Shown: positions 52,701 to 60,945 of the stretch, one piece after another | Numbering within the stretch: the first letter of the stretch is position 1 | Layout of the letters: the number at the start of each line of letters is the position of its first letter | Source: Eubacteriales bacterium | GTDB lineage: Bacteria; Bacillota; Clostridia; Lachnospirales; Lachnospiraceae | Assembly (NCBI GenBank): GCA_030537935.1 | Contig: JAUNUY010000001.1 | Location: 1-64,000, forward strand | Length of the DNA stretch: 64,000 bases | Direction of reading: 5' to 3' | Made by a program: the position numbers and the translations under genes | The notes under the pieces: model-generated | The model's input: only the letters and a program-made list of their open reading frames with translations | Database searches by the model: none | Told to the model about the DNA's origin: nothing

Positions 52701-52871
52701 ATGGCATATAGAATTTCTGAAGAATGTATTGCTTGCGGATCCTGTATCGATGAGTGTCCCGTGGAAGCGATTCGCGAAGGGGACATTTACGAGATTGTTG
52801 CGGATGAATGCATCGATTGTGGAAACTGTGCGGAAAGTTGTCCGGCAGAAGCGATTCATGAAGGCGCATAA
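52701..52871 (+). CDS. 2[4Fe-4S] ferredoxin, clostridial type
   Basis: A 56-residue low-potential electron carrier. Two CxxCxxCxxxCP cluster motifs are intact: CIACGSCIDECP (about residues 9-20) and CIDCGNCAESCP (about 38-49). ATG 52701 follows AAAGGAG. It is monocistronic, with its own promoter and a strong terminator. It can carry electrons for fermentation enzymes, Rnf (the start of which is at 63.8 kb) or the molybdenum hydroxylase, though none of these is proven. Confidence 0.96.
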   Translation: MAYRISEECIACGSCIDECPVEAIREGDIYEIVADECIDCGNCAESCPAEAIHEGA

Positions 52872-52899
52872 TTTCAAAGTTTAATAGTTGTATGGATAC

Positions 52900-52939
52900 G
52901 TCCCCCGCTCTGTGATGGAGAGCGGGGGACATCTGTTTT
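52900..52939 (+). terminator. Terminator after the ferredoxin gene
   Basis: GTCCCCCGCTCT and AGAGCGGGGGAC form a perfect 12-bp stem over a 7-nt loop, followed by ATCTGTTTT. Confidence 0.85.
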
Positions 52940-52982
52940 AAAGGTTTCCGCACAACATCTTTATTAACGGCCGTTCCTGTTG

Positions 52983-52988
52983 TATAAT
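52983..52988 (+). promoter_or_regulatory. -10 box upstream of the VWA gene
   Basis: A consensus TATAAT about 22 nt before the start codon; the -35 region is unclear. The start site would give an almost leaderless short 5' end. Confidence 0.4.
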
Positions 52989-53010
52989 ACATCATATATG
53001 GAGGAAGGTC

Positions 53011-54753
53011 ATGAACAAAGAAAAAATGCGACAAACCCATTTCATATGGACGTTAAGCGGTCGTTATAATATCAAGCCGCGGAGTATCCTCTTTGAAGAA
53101 GATCGGCAGGAGGATTTGGATGAGTTGCGGTTGATGGTTATCGGTGGACTGTATCGTTATATCCCGCAGGCTTATCTGGATGATTATCTGTTGCGGATTG
53201 TCGGGCTTGGTGAATCAACGAAATATTACGTCGAGCTGTTACTCTGTCTGGCACAGGAGTACGTGATGCCGCGACTGTCGGTAAAACGTCGTCTCTTGCC
53301 GGAAATTGAACGGAACCACGTGCAACGGATATACAATGCCTATGCCAATCGGAAGATTACATCGGAGCGGGACAAGCTGACCTATGCCTATTTTGCCGAT
53401 AAAATCGGGATGCCTTTAAAAAGTGGAACGGATGCGGAAGTTGCCCGAACGATTCGTCGTGCGGCGGAACTGGGGAACGCCACGGAATGGATGAAGTTTC
53501 TGTATAGCATTTTCGACATGTATCTGGGCGGTGTGCCGAAAAAATATGAATCGACCGGTCATTGGGACGAGGAGAGTCATCAGCTCAATGCGGAGGTACT
53601 GAAAAAGGCGGAGAGTAATATCTATGACGATGACGAATACACCGGTGATGCCATGGTCCTGGCGGCGGAGTTTAACCATAACGTTATGGAAGAGGAAGTC
53701 GATGCGCAGTTGGAGGTTGTCGATGAACTGAAACTCTTTTCCACGCATGCGGATTCCAAGGTCATGTTTGATAAGATTCTGGCCAATTACGGGCCGAGTA
53801 AGTTCACCGACCGGCAACGCATTGAATTGGAAAAAGCGCTGGCGGTAGATATTCATAAAGGTTGCAAGGTGCACTATGCAGCATCGTTTATGACCCAATC
53901 CCGCGGTTACAAGAAGGAATATATTGCCGAGCAGTATGAAGCGAATTTGCGTTATTATGAAGAGCATGCGGCACGGCACGAAATGAACATTAAACAGCTG
54001 GTCGGGATTATCCGGGAAAAAATTCTGACGGATTTGGAAGAAACCTACTTTAATCTGGACCGTGGCATTCCGGATCGGCGGAAGATGTATCGTTACGTGG
54101 TGTTGAAGGACAACAAGGTTTTCATGAAACACGTGAAGGATACCATCGGTTCCATCGCCTTAACCATCCTCATCGACTCGTCCGGTTCTCAGCTGGCCAG
54201 GCAAAAGCAGGTGGCGTCATGGGCCTATATCCTGACGCAGGCCTTTTCACTCTGCGGTATCTTGCCGCGGGTGGTGGGTTTTAACAATCTGTTCGACTAT
54301 ACGGTTTTACGGGAGTATCGGGACTTCACGGACCCCATCAGCAAGAATAAAGACGTCTTTTATTTTACGGCCGAGGGTTCCAACCGGGACGGTATGGCCA
54401 TTAAGACCATGGATTATCTCATGAAGTCCAGGCCGCAGGAGAAGAAGCTGATGCTCGTTCTGAGTGACGGTAAACCGAATGATGTCCGAATCGGCGTGTC
54501 TACCCATATTGTCAGCGGACATGATACGCTGGAATACACCGGCATCAATGCCATTGAGGATACGGCGAAGGTGGTACGACGGGCGCGAGCCGGTGGTGTA
54601 CAGGTCATGGGTATCTATACCGGGGAGCGGGATGAAATCTACTCCCAAAAGTTGATTTACGGGAAAGAATTTGCCTATGTACCCGATTTGAACGAGATGG
54701 GCAAGATTGTAGGACGGGTTATCGAGAAGGTCATTAAAGACGAGGCCTACTGA
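53011..54753 (+). CDS. VWA-domain protein (NorD/CobT/CoxE-like)
   Basis: A 580-residue cytoplasmic protein. The N-terminal two thirds is mixed helical, without signal or membrane segments; the C-terminal third (about 380-575) is a von Willebrand A fold with an intact metal-adhesion site DSSGS (Asp389 onward), a later Thr/Asp site in SDGKPND and a TGER loop. This composition matches the NorD/CoxE/CbbO group, which pairs with a MoxR-type AAA ATPase as a metal-enzyme maturation machine. Such an ATPase is at 37.7 kb with the xdh operon between. Start is behind GGAGGAAGG. The next gene is the suf operon. Partnership with the ATPase is inference. Confidence 0.8.
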   Translation: MNKEKMRQTHFIWTLSGRYNIKPRSILFEEDRQEDLDELRLMVIGGLYRYIPQAYLDDYLLRIVGLGESTKYYVELLLCLAQEYVMPRLSVKRRLLPEIERNHVQRIYNAYANRKITSERDKLTYAYFADKIGMPLKSGTDAEVARTIRRAAELGNATEWMKFLYSIFDMYLGGVPKKYESTGHWDEESHQLNAEVLKKAESNIYDDDEYTGDAMVLAAEFNHNVMEEEVDAQLEVVDELKLFSTHADSKVMFDKILANYGPSKFTDRQRIELEKALAVDIHKGCKVHYAASFMTQSRGYKKEYIAEQYEANLRYYEEHAARHEMNIKQLVGIIREKILTDLEETYFNLDRGIPDRRKMYRYVVLKDNKVFMKHVKDTIGSIALTILIDSSGSQLARQKQVASWAYILTQAFSLCGILPRVVGFNNLFDYTVLREYRDFTDPISKNKDVFYFTAEGSNRDGMAIKTMDYLMKSRPQEKKLMLVLSDGKPNDVRIGVSTHIVSGHDTLEYTGINAIEDTAKVVRRARAGGVQVMGIYTGERDEIYSQKLIYGKEFAYVPDLNEMGKIVGRVIEKVIKDEAY

Positions 54754-54936
54754 TACCGAAGAAAAGATGCCGCCAACGACCGACCGGCCGGGCAGAGGCA
54801 TAAGCGGATAATTGAATATGCAACGATGTACAGTCCGTCATCGCTCGACACGGATGATGTTAGAGAAATCTAACGAAAATTCACAAAAAATTCCGTTTGT
54901 ATCCGACAATATGACGGATTGTATTTATTTTAAATC

Positions 54937-54965
54937 TTGCAGTAATACCAAAAGGATAGTATAAT
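54937..54965 (+). promoter_or_regulatory. Promoter for the suf operon
   Basis: TTGCAG (54937-54942), a 17-nt spacer and a consensus TATAAT (54960-54965). Confidence 0.7.
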
Positions 54966-54980
54966 AAATCCAGGTGAAAT

Positions 54981-54997
54981 CCTAGTAAATTAGTAGG
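54981..54997. promoter_or_regulatory. Near-palindrome, candidate Fe-S responsive operator
   Basis: CCTAGTAAATTAGTAGG reads CCTAnTAAnTTAnTAGG as a palindrome, with only the central base and one G/G pair off. It lies just downstream of the -10 box, as expected for repression. It resembles sites of Rrf2-family regulators such as IscR; no regulator gene is in the window. Confidence 0.5.
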
Positions 54998-55022
54998 AAT
55001 TAAAAATAAGGAGTGTAGACTT

Positions 55023-55763
55023 ATGGAACAACTGTTGGCAGTGAGAAATCTTTATGCCGGAATCGAGGGTAAGCAAATCCTCAAAGGTATCGATTTAACG
55101 ATAAACAAAGGAGAAATCCACGTGTTGATGGGCCCGAACGGTGCCGGTAAATCGACCCTGATGAATCTGGTGATGAATCACCCGAAATTTGTCCGTGAGC
55201 AAGGTGACATCATCTTTGAAGATGAAAATATTAATGAACTGACCGTTGATGAGCGGGCGAGACGGGGTATCTTCATGTCGTTCCAAAACCCGTTCGAGGT
55301 GGCGGGCGTCAGCCTGGAGAACTTTATCCGTACGGCCTATATGGCGGTGACGCAGACAAAGCCGTCGTTGTTGAAATTCAAAAAACAATTGATGCAACAG
55401 ATGGAAGAATTGAAGATACCGACGGATTATGCAGACCGTTATATCAACGTCGGATTCTCCGGCGGTGAAAAAAAGAAGGCGGAGATTCTGCAGATGTCCA
55501 TGCTGAATCCGAAACTTGCCATGTTGGATGAGACAGATTCCGGCTTGGATGTGGATGCGGTTCGTGTCGTATCCGAAGGGGTTCGCAAGTATCATAACGA
55601 GGAAAATTCCGTCTTGTTAATTACGCATCACAAAGAGATATTAAAATCTCTGAAACCGGATTTTGTCCACGTATTGATTGACGGTAAAATTGCTCTGACG
55701 GGCGGTGCCGAGTTGATTGACAGGATTGAAGAGGACGGATACACCTGGATACAGGAGGCATAG
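55023..55763 (+). CDS. sufC: Fe-S cluster assembly ATPase SufC
   Basis: Soluble ABC-type ATPase that powers the SufBCD scaffold. The 246-residue protein has Walker A GPNGAGKST (about residues 38-46), signature FSGGEKKKAEILQM and Walker B AMLDETDSGLDVDA, which is the SufC-specific form. It is the first gene of sufCBDSU behind its own promoter. The stop is one base before the sufB ATG. Confidence 0.97.
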   Translation: MEQLLAVRNLYAGIEGKQILKGIDLTINKGEIHVLMGPNGAGKSTLMNLVMNHPKFVREQGDIIFEDENINELTVDERARRGIFMSFQNPFEVAGVSLENFIRTAYMAVTQTKPSLLKFKKQLMQQMEELKIPTDYADRYINVGFSGGEKKKAEILQMSMLNPKLAMLDETDSGLDVDAVRVVSEGVRKYHNEENSVLLITHHKEILKSLKPDFVHVLIDGKIALTGGAELIDRIEEDGYTWIQEA

Positions 55764-55764
55764 G

Positions 55765-57183
55765 ATGCAAGTCATGGAGAAAAAAAAGACGCAGCTGGAT
55801 GAGATGGATCGCGGCGTCTATGACATAAAGAATGAGGTTCGCTTCAAGAAGAAGTTGGACAAGGGATTGACGGAGGAGATTGTTCGTCAGATCAGCGCGG
55901 AGAAAAATGAACCGGCGTGGATGCTCGACATCCGTCTGAAGGCGCTCCGCCTGTTTTTTGAAACGGAGAATCCGACCTGGGGGCCGGATCTTTCTGAGGT
56001 GGATATTGATAATCTGGTTACTTATATTTCCCCGGATGCGCGGATGACGGCGGATTGGGGTGAGGTGCCGGAAGACATCAAGGGTACGTTTGACGCGCTC
56101 GGTATCCCGGAGGCGGAGCAGAAGCAAAGCATTTCCGGTGTCGGTGCGCAGTATGATTCGGAAGTCGTATATCACAGCATTCAGGAGCATCTGGCGAAGC
56201 AAGGTGTGGTATATCTGGATTTTGAAACGGCGGTCCGGGAATATGAGGACATCGTGAAGGAATACTTCACCACCTGTCTCGCACCGGAGAACCATAAATA
56301 TTTGGCATTGCATTATGCCGTATGGTCCGGCGGATCTTTCGTATACGTTCCGGCGGGTGTCAACGTGGACATCCCGTTGCAGTCGTATTTCCGGATGAAT
56401 GCACCGGGGGCCGGACAGTTCGAACACACCCTGATTATCGTGGAAGAAGGCGCTTATTGCCATTTCATTGAAGGCTGCAGTGCGCCGAAGTACAACGTCG
56501 TCAACGTCCATGCGGGCGCGGTCGAGTTATTTGTGAAAAAGAATGCGACCCTGCGTTATTCGACCATCGAGAACTGGTCACGAAACATGTATAATCTCAA
56601 CAGCAAGAAGGCGGTTGTGGATGCGGGCGGACACATCGAGTGGATCAGCGGGTCATTCGGCTCCAAGGTTTCCATGTTGTACCCGACCAGTTATCTGCGG
56701 GGCGACGGAGCGAAGTCCGAGTTTACCGGCATCACCTTTGCCGGTCCGGACCAATTTTTGGACACAGGTGCACAGGCGATTCATGCCGCACCGAATACGT
56801 CTTCGTCCGTCATGTCGAAATCCATTTCGAAAAACGGCGGTGTTGCCATCTACCGCGGATTGGTCAAGGTATATCCGAATGCCTATAATTCCAGGTCAAC
56901 GACGACTTGTGAGTCACTGATGCTCGACTCCGAAAGCCGTTCCGATACGGTGCCGGTAATCGACATTCAGAATAATAAAGTGGATTTGGGTCATGAGGCG
57001 AAAATCGGCAGAATTGATGACGACATTATCTTTTATCTGATGAGTCGCGGTATCGACGAGCAGGAAGCACGTTCGATGGTCGTTCGCGGTTTTGCCGAGC
57101 CGATTGCGAAGGAATTACCGTTGGAGTATGCGGTGGAGATGAACAACCTCATTAATTTGGAACTGGAAGGGACGATAGGCTAA
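55765..57183 (+). CDS. sufB: Fe-S cluster assembly scaffold SufB
   Basis: Forms the SufBC2D scaffold on which clusters are built. The 472-residue protein has the family length, the core beta-helix and the conserved Cys in NSRSTTCESLMLDSESRSD (near residue 387). ATG 55765 is chosen because AGGAGG lies 6 nt upstream; another ATG at 55774 is possible and the longer frame lies in sufC. The stop overlaps sufD by one base. Confidence 0.96.
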   Translation: MQVMEKKKTQLDEMDRGVYDIKNEVRFKKKLDKGLTEEIVRQISAEKNEPAWMLDIRLKALRLFFETENPTWGPDLSEVDIDNLVTYISPDARMTADWGEVPEDIKGTFDALGIPEAEQKQSISGVGAQYDSEVVYHSIQEHLAKQGVVYLDFETAVREYEDIVKEYFTTCLAPENHKYLALHYAVWSGGSFVYVPAGVNVDIPLQSYFRMNAPGAGQFEHTLIIVEEGAYCHFIEGCSAPKYNVVNVHAGAVELFVKKNATLRYSTIENWSRNMYNLNSKKAVVDAGGHIEWISGSFGSKVSMLYPTSYLRGDGAKSEFTGITFAGPDQFLDTGAQAIHAAPNTSSSVMSKSISKNGGVAIYRGLVKVYPNAYNSRSTTTCESLMLDSESRSDTVPVIDIQNNKVDLGHEAKIGRIDDDIIFYLMSRGIDEQEARSMVVRGFAEPIAKELPLEYAVEMNNLINLELEGTIG

Positions 57184-58235
57184 TGATCGGGAATCAAATT
57201 ACATTGCCGACATGGCGTTGGCTCAAGGTGAATGAGACGGACGTACGGATTCCGTCCATTCAATATCGTGAATATACTTGCATGGCGGATAGCGAGATTT
57301 TGCCGAGTGACGAAGTGGAGGCGGAAATCAATCGTTATCCGCACGGATTCTCTACGGCGGAGACGAAACGCCAAACGGAATCCTATACGAATTTGAATTA
57401 TTACATTCATGCAAAACGCGGTGAAGACCGCCCTTTACAGAAAATCAGTCTGCCGCTGGATGCGCAAAATAAGAACCTGATTGACAAGCAGACCATTGTA
57501 GCGGAACCGGGCAGCCGCGTAGAAGTGCTGTATGATTATCATAACTTGGATGATGAAAAGGGATTCCGGAATACGGCGTTGCGTATTATCGCCCGCGAAA
57601 ATGCCCACGTAAAAGTCTACCTGGTACAGCGACATAATGAACAGACGCTGGCTATCCAATCCGTCATGAGTGTTGTGTACGAGCATGCGAGCGTGGAGGT
57701 GGTAGAGGTTGAAGTGGGTGCATACCAGACGTATTTCAACTACCGTTCCTCTTTGGTGGGCGATTATGCCAAGGTGGACACGAACAGTGTCTATTTCGGA
57801 TACAAAGAAGAAGGTTTAAATCTTTTCTATAATTTTGACCAGATTGGAAAGAAGACCAATTCCAATGTCATTGTAAAGGGTGCATTAAAGGACCGGGCGC
57901 ATAAGATGTTTAAAGCAGCCCTGGATTTTAAGAAGGGGTCGAACGGTTCCGAAGGAAACGAAGAAGAGTTCGTAACACTGATGAGTGAAAATGTCAACAG
58001 TGTCGCCGTACCTCTCCTGCTCTGTCATGAGGATGACGTGGTCGGAAATCATGCTTCGAGTGCCGGTCGTATCAGCGGGGATACGTTATTTTATATCATG
58101 AGTCGGGGCATTTCACGTCGCGAAGCGGAGAAGATGATTGTAGAATCGAATTTGATGCCGACGGTGGACTTGATTCCGGACATGGTATTGAGAAAAGAGA
58201 TTTGGCGTCGTATTGAAGATAAGCTCGATGCCTAG
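57183..58235 (+). CDS. sufD: Fe-S cluster assembly protein SufD
   Basis: Paralogue of SufB that completes the scaffold. The 350-residue protein shares the beta-helix core and the conserved His in LLCHEDDVVGNHASSAGRISG, where the DVVGNH segment matches the SufD active region. The C-terminal FYIMSRGISRREAEKMI helix mirrors that of SufB. It starts inside the sufB stop and precedes sufS by 9 nt. Confidence 0.94.
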   Translation: MIGNQITLPTWRWLKVNETDVRIPSIQYREYTCMADSEILPSDEVEAEINRYPHGFSTAETKRQTESYTNLNYYIHAKRGEDRPLQKISLPLDAQNKNLIDKQTIVAEPGSRVEVLYDYHNLDDEKGFRNTALRIIARENAHVKVYLVQRHNEQTLAIQSVMSVVYEHASVEVVEVEVGAYQTYFNYRSSLVGDYAKVDTNSVYFGYKEEGLNLFYNFDQIGKKTNSNVIVKGALKDRAHKMFKAALDFKKGSNGSEGNEEEFVTLMSENVNSVAVPLLLCHEDDVVGNHASSAGRISGDTLFYIMSRGISRREAEKMIVESNLMPTVDLIPDMVLRKEIWRRIEDKLDA

Positions 58236-58244
58236 CGAGGAGCG

Positions 58245-59483
58245 ATGATGAATGCAGCGGAGTTACGGGAGATTCGAAAAGACTTTCCCTATTTAAACGA
58301 GGACGAGGTGGGCAAAAAAGTCGTCTACTTCGATAACGCGGCCACGACCCAGCGGCCCAAACAGATTATGGCGGCGGTCGGCCGTTACTGCAGTTATGAG
58401 AATGCGAATCCGCACCGGAGTGCCCATCATCTGAGCATTGCATCGACACGGGCGTACGACATGGCGCGTGAGACGGTGCAACGCTTCATCGGAGCAGGTC
58501 ATTTCGAGGAGATCATCTTTACGCGCAATGCGACGGAAGCCATCAATCTCGTCGCCTACAGTTACGGCTTGACGCATTTGAAGCCGGGTGACGAGGTTCT
58601 TATCTCCATTATGGAACATCATAGCAACCTCTGTACATGGCAATACGTCTGTAAACAGACGGGGGCAACTTTAAAATATGTTTATCTGAATGAAGAGCGG
58701 CAGATTGATATGGCGGCCTTTGAAGCGGCGTTGACGGATAAGGTGAAAATTTTCGCCGTGACGGGTGCGGCCAATACGGTGGCAACCTGTCCGGATATTG
58801 CACCCATGATTCGCGCGGCGAAGGAAAAGGGCGCGGTCACCCTCGTGGATGCGGCACAATTGGCGGCACATGAGCGGGTAGATGTCCGGGCGCTGGCTTG
58901 TGACTTTCTCGTTTTTTCCGGTCACAAGCTGCTCTCGCCGATGGGTATTGGCGTACTTTACGGTCGTATTGAGCTGCTGAATGAGATGTGTCCGTTTCTG
59001 TATGGCGGTGACATGGTCGAGTACGTCTACGAGCAGGATACCACCTTTGCGGCCTCACCGTATAAGTTTGAAGCCGGAACGCAGAATGTAGCCGGTGCGG
59101 TGGGTCTGAAAACGGCCATTGAATATATTGAAGATATCGGATTTGACAAAATCGTCGAACAGGAACGCCGGTTGATGGATTATGCGTATGAACGGATGCG
59201 GACCTTACCGTATCTGGATTTGTATGCGACACCGTGTAAGAACCGGGGGCCCATCATCATGTTCAACTACAAGGAAGTTCATCCCCACGATGCGGCATCT
59301 ATTATGGACTCTTATAATATTGCCATCCGTTCGGGACATCATTGTGCGGCACCCTTGCATCATTACCTGGACATCAATGCATCCTGCCGTGCAAGTTTCG
59401 CGTTCTACAATACGACGGATGAAATTGATTTATTCATAGCGGCGTTGCCTAAGGTACAGGAGGTATTCGGTCTTGGATATTAA
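58245..59483 (+). CDS. sufS: Cysteine desulfurase SufS
   Basis: PLP enzyme that takes sulfur from cysteine for cluster assembly. The 412-residue protein starts with the family YFDNAATTQRPKQIM motif. The PLP lysine is in FSGHKLLSPMGIGVLYG and the persulfide cysteine in RSGHHCAAPLH near residue 366, with the SufS-type short loop. It carries ATG codons at 58245 and 58248; the first is taken. It overlaps sufU by 11 nt. Confidence 0.96.
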   Translation: MMNAAELREIRKDFPYLNEDEVGKKVVYFDNAATTQRPKQIMAAVGRYCSYENANPHRSAHHLSIASTRAYDMARETVQRFIGAGHFEEIIFTRNATEAINLVAYSYGLTHLKPGDEVLISIMEHHSNLCTWQYVCKQTGATLKYVYLNEERQIDMAAFEAALTDKVKIFAVTGAANTVATCPDIAPMIRAAKEKGAVTLVDAAQLAAHERVDVRALACDFLVFSGHKLLSPMGIGVLYGRIELLNEMCPFLYGGDMVEYVYEQDTTFAASPYKFEAGTQNVAGAVGLKTAIEYIEDIGFDKIVEQERRLMDYAYERMRTLPYLDLYATPCKNRGPIIMFNYKEVHPHDAASIMDSYNIAIRSGHHCAAPLHHYLDINASCRASFAFYNTTDEIDLFIAALPKVQEVFGLGY

Positions 59484-59901
59484 AGAAATCTATACCCAGA
59501 TGATATTGGAGGAGAGTCGGAATAAGGCGAATAAGCATGTACTGGAAGGGGCAACCGCTGTTGAAAAGGGCCATAATCCCAGCTGCGGCGATGAAATCAC
59601 CCTCCAGATCAAGGTGGCGAACGGCATCATTGAAGATGCGGCCTTTGTGGGCGTCGGTTGTGCCATTTCCCAAGCATCCACGTCGATGATGATTGATCTC
59701 ATCCGAGGGAAACGTGTTGAGGAAGCGAAGGCCCTGGCGGAAACCTTTATCGGTATGATTAAAAAAGACATTACAGATGAAGAGGAACTGGAAGTTCTGG
59801 AAGATGCCATCGCCTTTCAGAATATTTCCAATCTGCCGGCTCGCGTAAAATGTGCCGTCTTGGCATGGCATACGCTTTCCGGTATTCTGGAAAGCGATTG
59901 A
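59473..59901 (+). CDS. sufU: SufU, zinc-dependent sulfurtransferase
   Basis: Accepts persulfide sulfur from SufS and passes it to SufBCD. The 142-residue protein has the three conserved cysteines in NPSCGDE, GVGCAISQAS and RVKCAVLAWH. The start is TTG at 59473, supported by AGGAGG 9 nt upstream (59458-59463) and by the family N terminus LDIKEIYTQMILEESRN; the first ATG, at 59500, would cut off conserved residues. It ends the operon before a strong terminator. Confidence 0.94.
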   Translation: MDIKEIYTQMILEESRNKANKHVLEGATAVEKGHNPSCGDEITLQIKVANGIIEDAAFVGVGCAISQASTSMMIDLIRGKRVEEAKALAETFIGMIKKDITDEEELEVLEDAIAFQNISNLPARVKCAVLAWHTLSGILESD

Positions 59902-59914
59902 TAATGAGATGAAG

Positions 59915-59958
59915 CGTCCGAAATGATCCCGTGTGGGGGTTGTTTCGGACGTTTTTTT
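59915..59958 (+). terminator. Terminator of the suf operon
   Basis: CGTCCGAAA and TTTCGGACG form a 9-bp stem over a 19-nt loop, followed by TTTTTTT. Confidence 0.85.
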
Positions 59959-60234
59959 GCGTGGTACGTGAATGGAGGAGGCGTGAGGGAAGAAGAACGG
60001 GGAAAATAAATACAGATGCTTCCCCCGTATCAACGGATAAACAGACGACATATCGGCTTGCGTGGATGGATATATTATTTTGTTCATCATTTTGTACAAT
60101 GAAAAACGGATAATGGCTTGATTTTTATTTAAATTTACTGTTAAGTCCGCGGACCTCGGTTGACTATAACATGGGGAAAACCTATAATAATAGTAGAAGA
60201 ATCGGGGCTTCCGATGCATGAAAGGGGATGGCGA
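59959..60234. other. Gap between suf operon and second ABC-FtsX pair
   Basis: About 280 nt containing the perfect 10-nt palindrome GTCCGCGGAC (60145-60154) just upstream of the -35 box, and the promoter at 60160-60188. A short 60-codon frame at 59931-60113 has no supporting features. Nothing else is evident. Confidence 0.6.
60160..60188 (+). promoter_or_regulatory. Promoter for the second ABC-FtsX operon
   Basis: TTGACT (60160-60165), a 17-nt spacer and consensus TATAAT (60183-60188), about 45 nt before the start. A palindrome lies immediately upstream. Confidence 0.75.
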
Positions 60235-60936
60235 ATGAGCTTCATAGAATTTAAAAACGTATATAAACGCTATCGTGTCGGCGAGTCGGAGATTGTCGCG
60301 AATCGGGATGTCAATTTCACCATTGAAGAAGGCGAGCTGGCCATCATCGTCGGACCGAGCGGTGCCGGCAAGTCGACCGTTTTGAACATCCTCGGCGGAA
60401 TGGACCGTTGCGATGAGGGGCATGTATTCGTGGACGGGAAGGATATTACCACGTTAAATGAACGGGATTTGACGACATTTCGACGTTATGATATCGGCTT
60501 CGTATTCCAGTTTTACAACTTGATTCCGAATCTGACCGTATTGGAAAATGTTGAACTGGCAACGCAGATCGTGTCGGTGGCGGCAGATCCGGAATCGGTT
60601 TTGGCGCAGGTCGGCCTGTCGGAACGGCTGGATAATTTCCCGACGCAGATATCGGGCGGCGAGCAACAGCGTGTGGCGATTGCGCGTGCTCTGGCGAAAC
60701 GTCCGAAGATTTTACTCTGTGATGAGCCGACGGGTGCCCTGGATTATACGACGAGTAAGCAGATACTGAAACTACTACAGACCATTTGTGCTGAGACCGG
60801 AACGACGGTCGTGATTATAACCCATAACATGGCGACGACCCCCATGGCGGATCGCGTCATAGAAATCAATGATGCCCATGTCCGAAATATCCAATGTAAC
60901 TCGGAAGCGGTTTCGGTGGATACGTTGAACTGGTAG
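60235..60936 (+). CDS. ABC transporter ATP-binding protein (LolD/MacB type)
   Basis: A 233-residue ATPase, paralogous to the one at 319-1017. Walker A is GPSGAGKST (about residues 39-47), signature [13 protein letters not shown] and Walker [12 protein letters not shown]. It shares [24 protein letters not shown] with the first copy (which reads RSDLGFIFQFYNLIQNLTVKENIE). ATG 60235 is chosen because AAAGGGGATGG precedes it, and the upstream frame would cross the promoter. It precedes its permease by 9 nt. The substrate is unknown. Confidence 0.93.
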   Translation: MSFIEFKNVYKRYRVGESEIVANRDVNFTIEEGELAIIVGPSGAGKSTVLNILGGMDRCDEGHVFVDGKDITTLNERDLTTFRRYDIGFVFQFYNLIPNLTVLENVELATQIVSVAADPESVLAQVGLSERLDNFPTQISGGEQQRVAIARALAKRPKILLCDEPTGALDYTTSKQILKLLQTICAETGTTVVIITHNMATTPMADRVIEINDAHVRNIQCNSEAVSVDTLNW

Positions 60937-60945
60937 GGGGCGGCA

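Noticed and set aside
59931..60113. 60-codon open frame downstream of sufU
   Set aside because: It begins inside the suf terminator loop, has no ribosome site and no recognisable domain.
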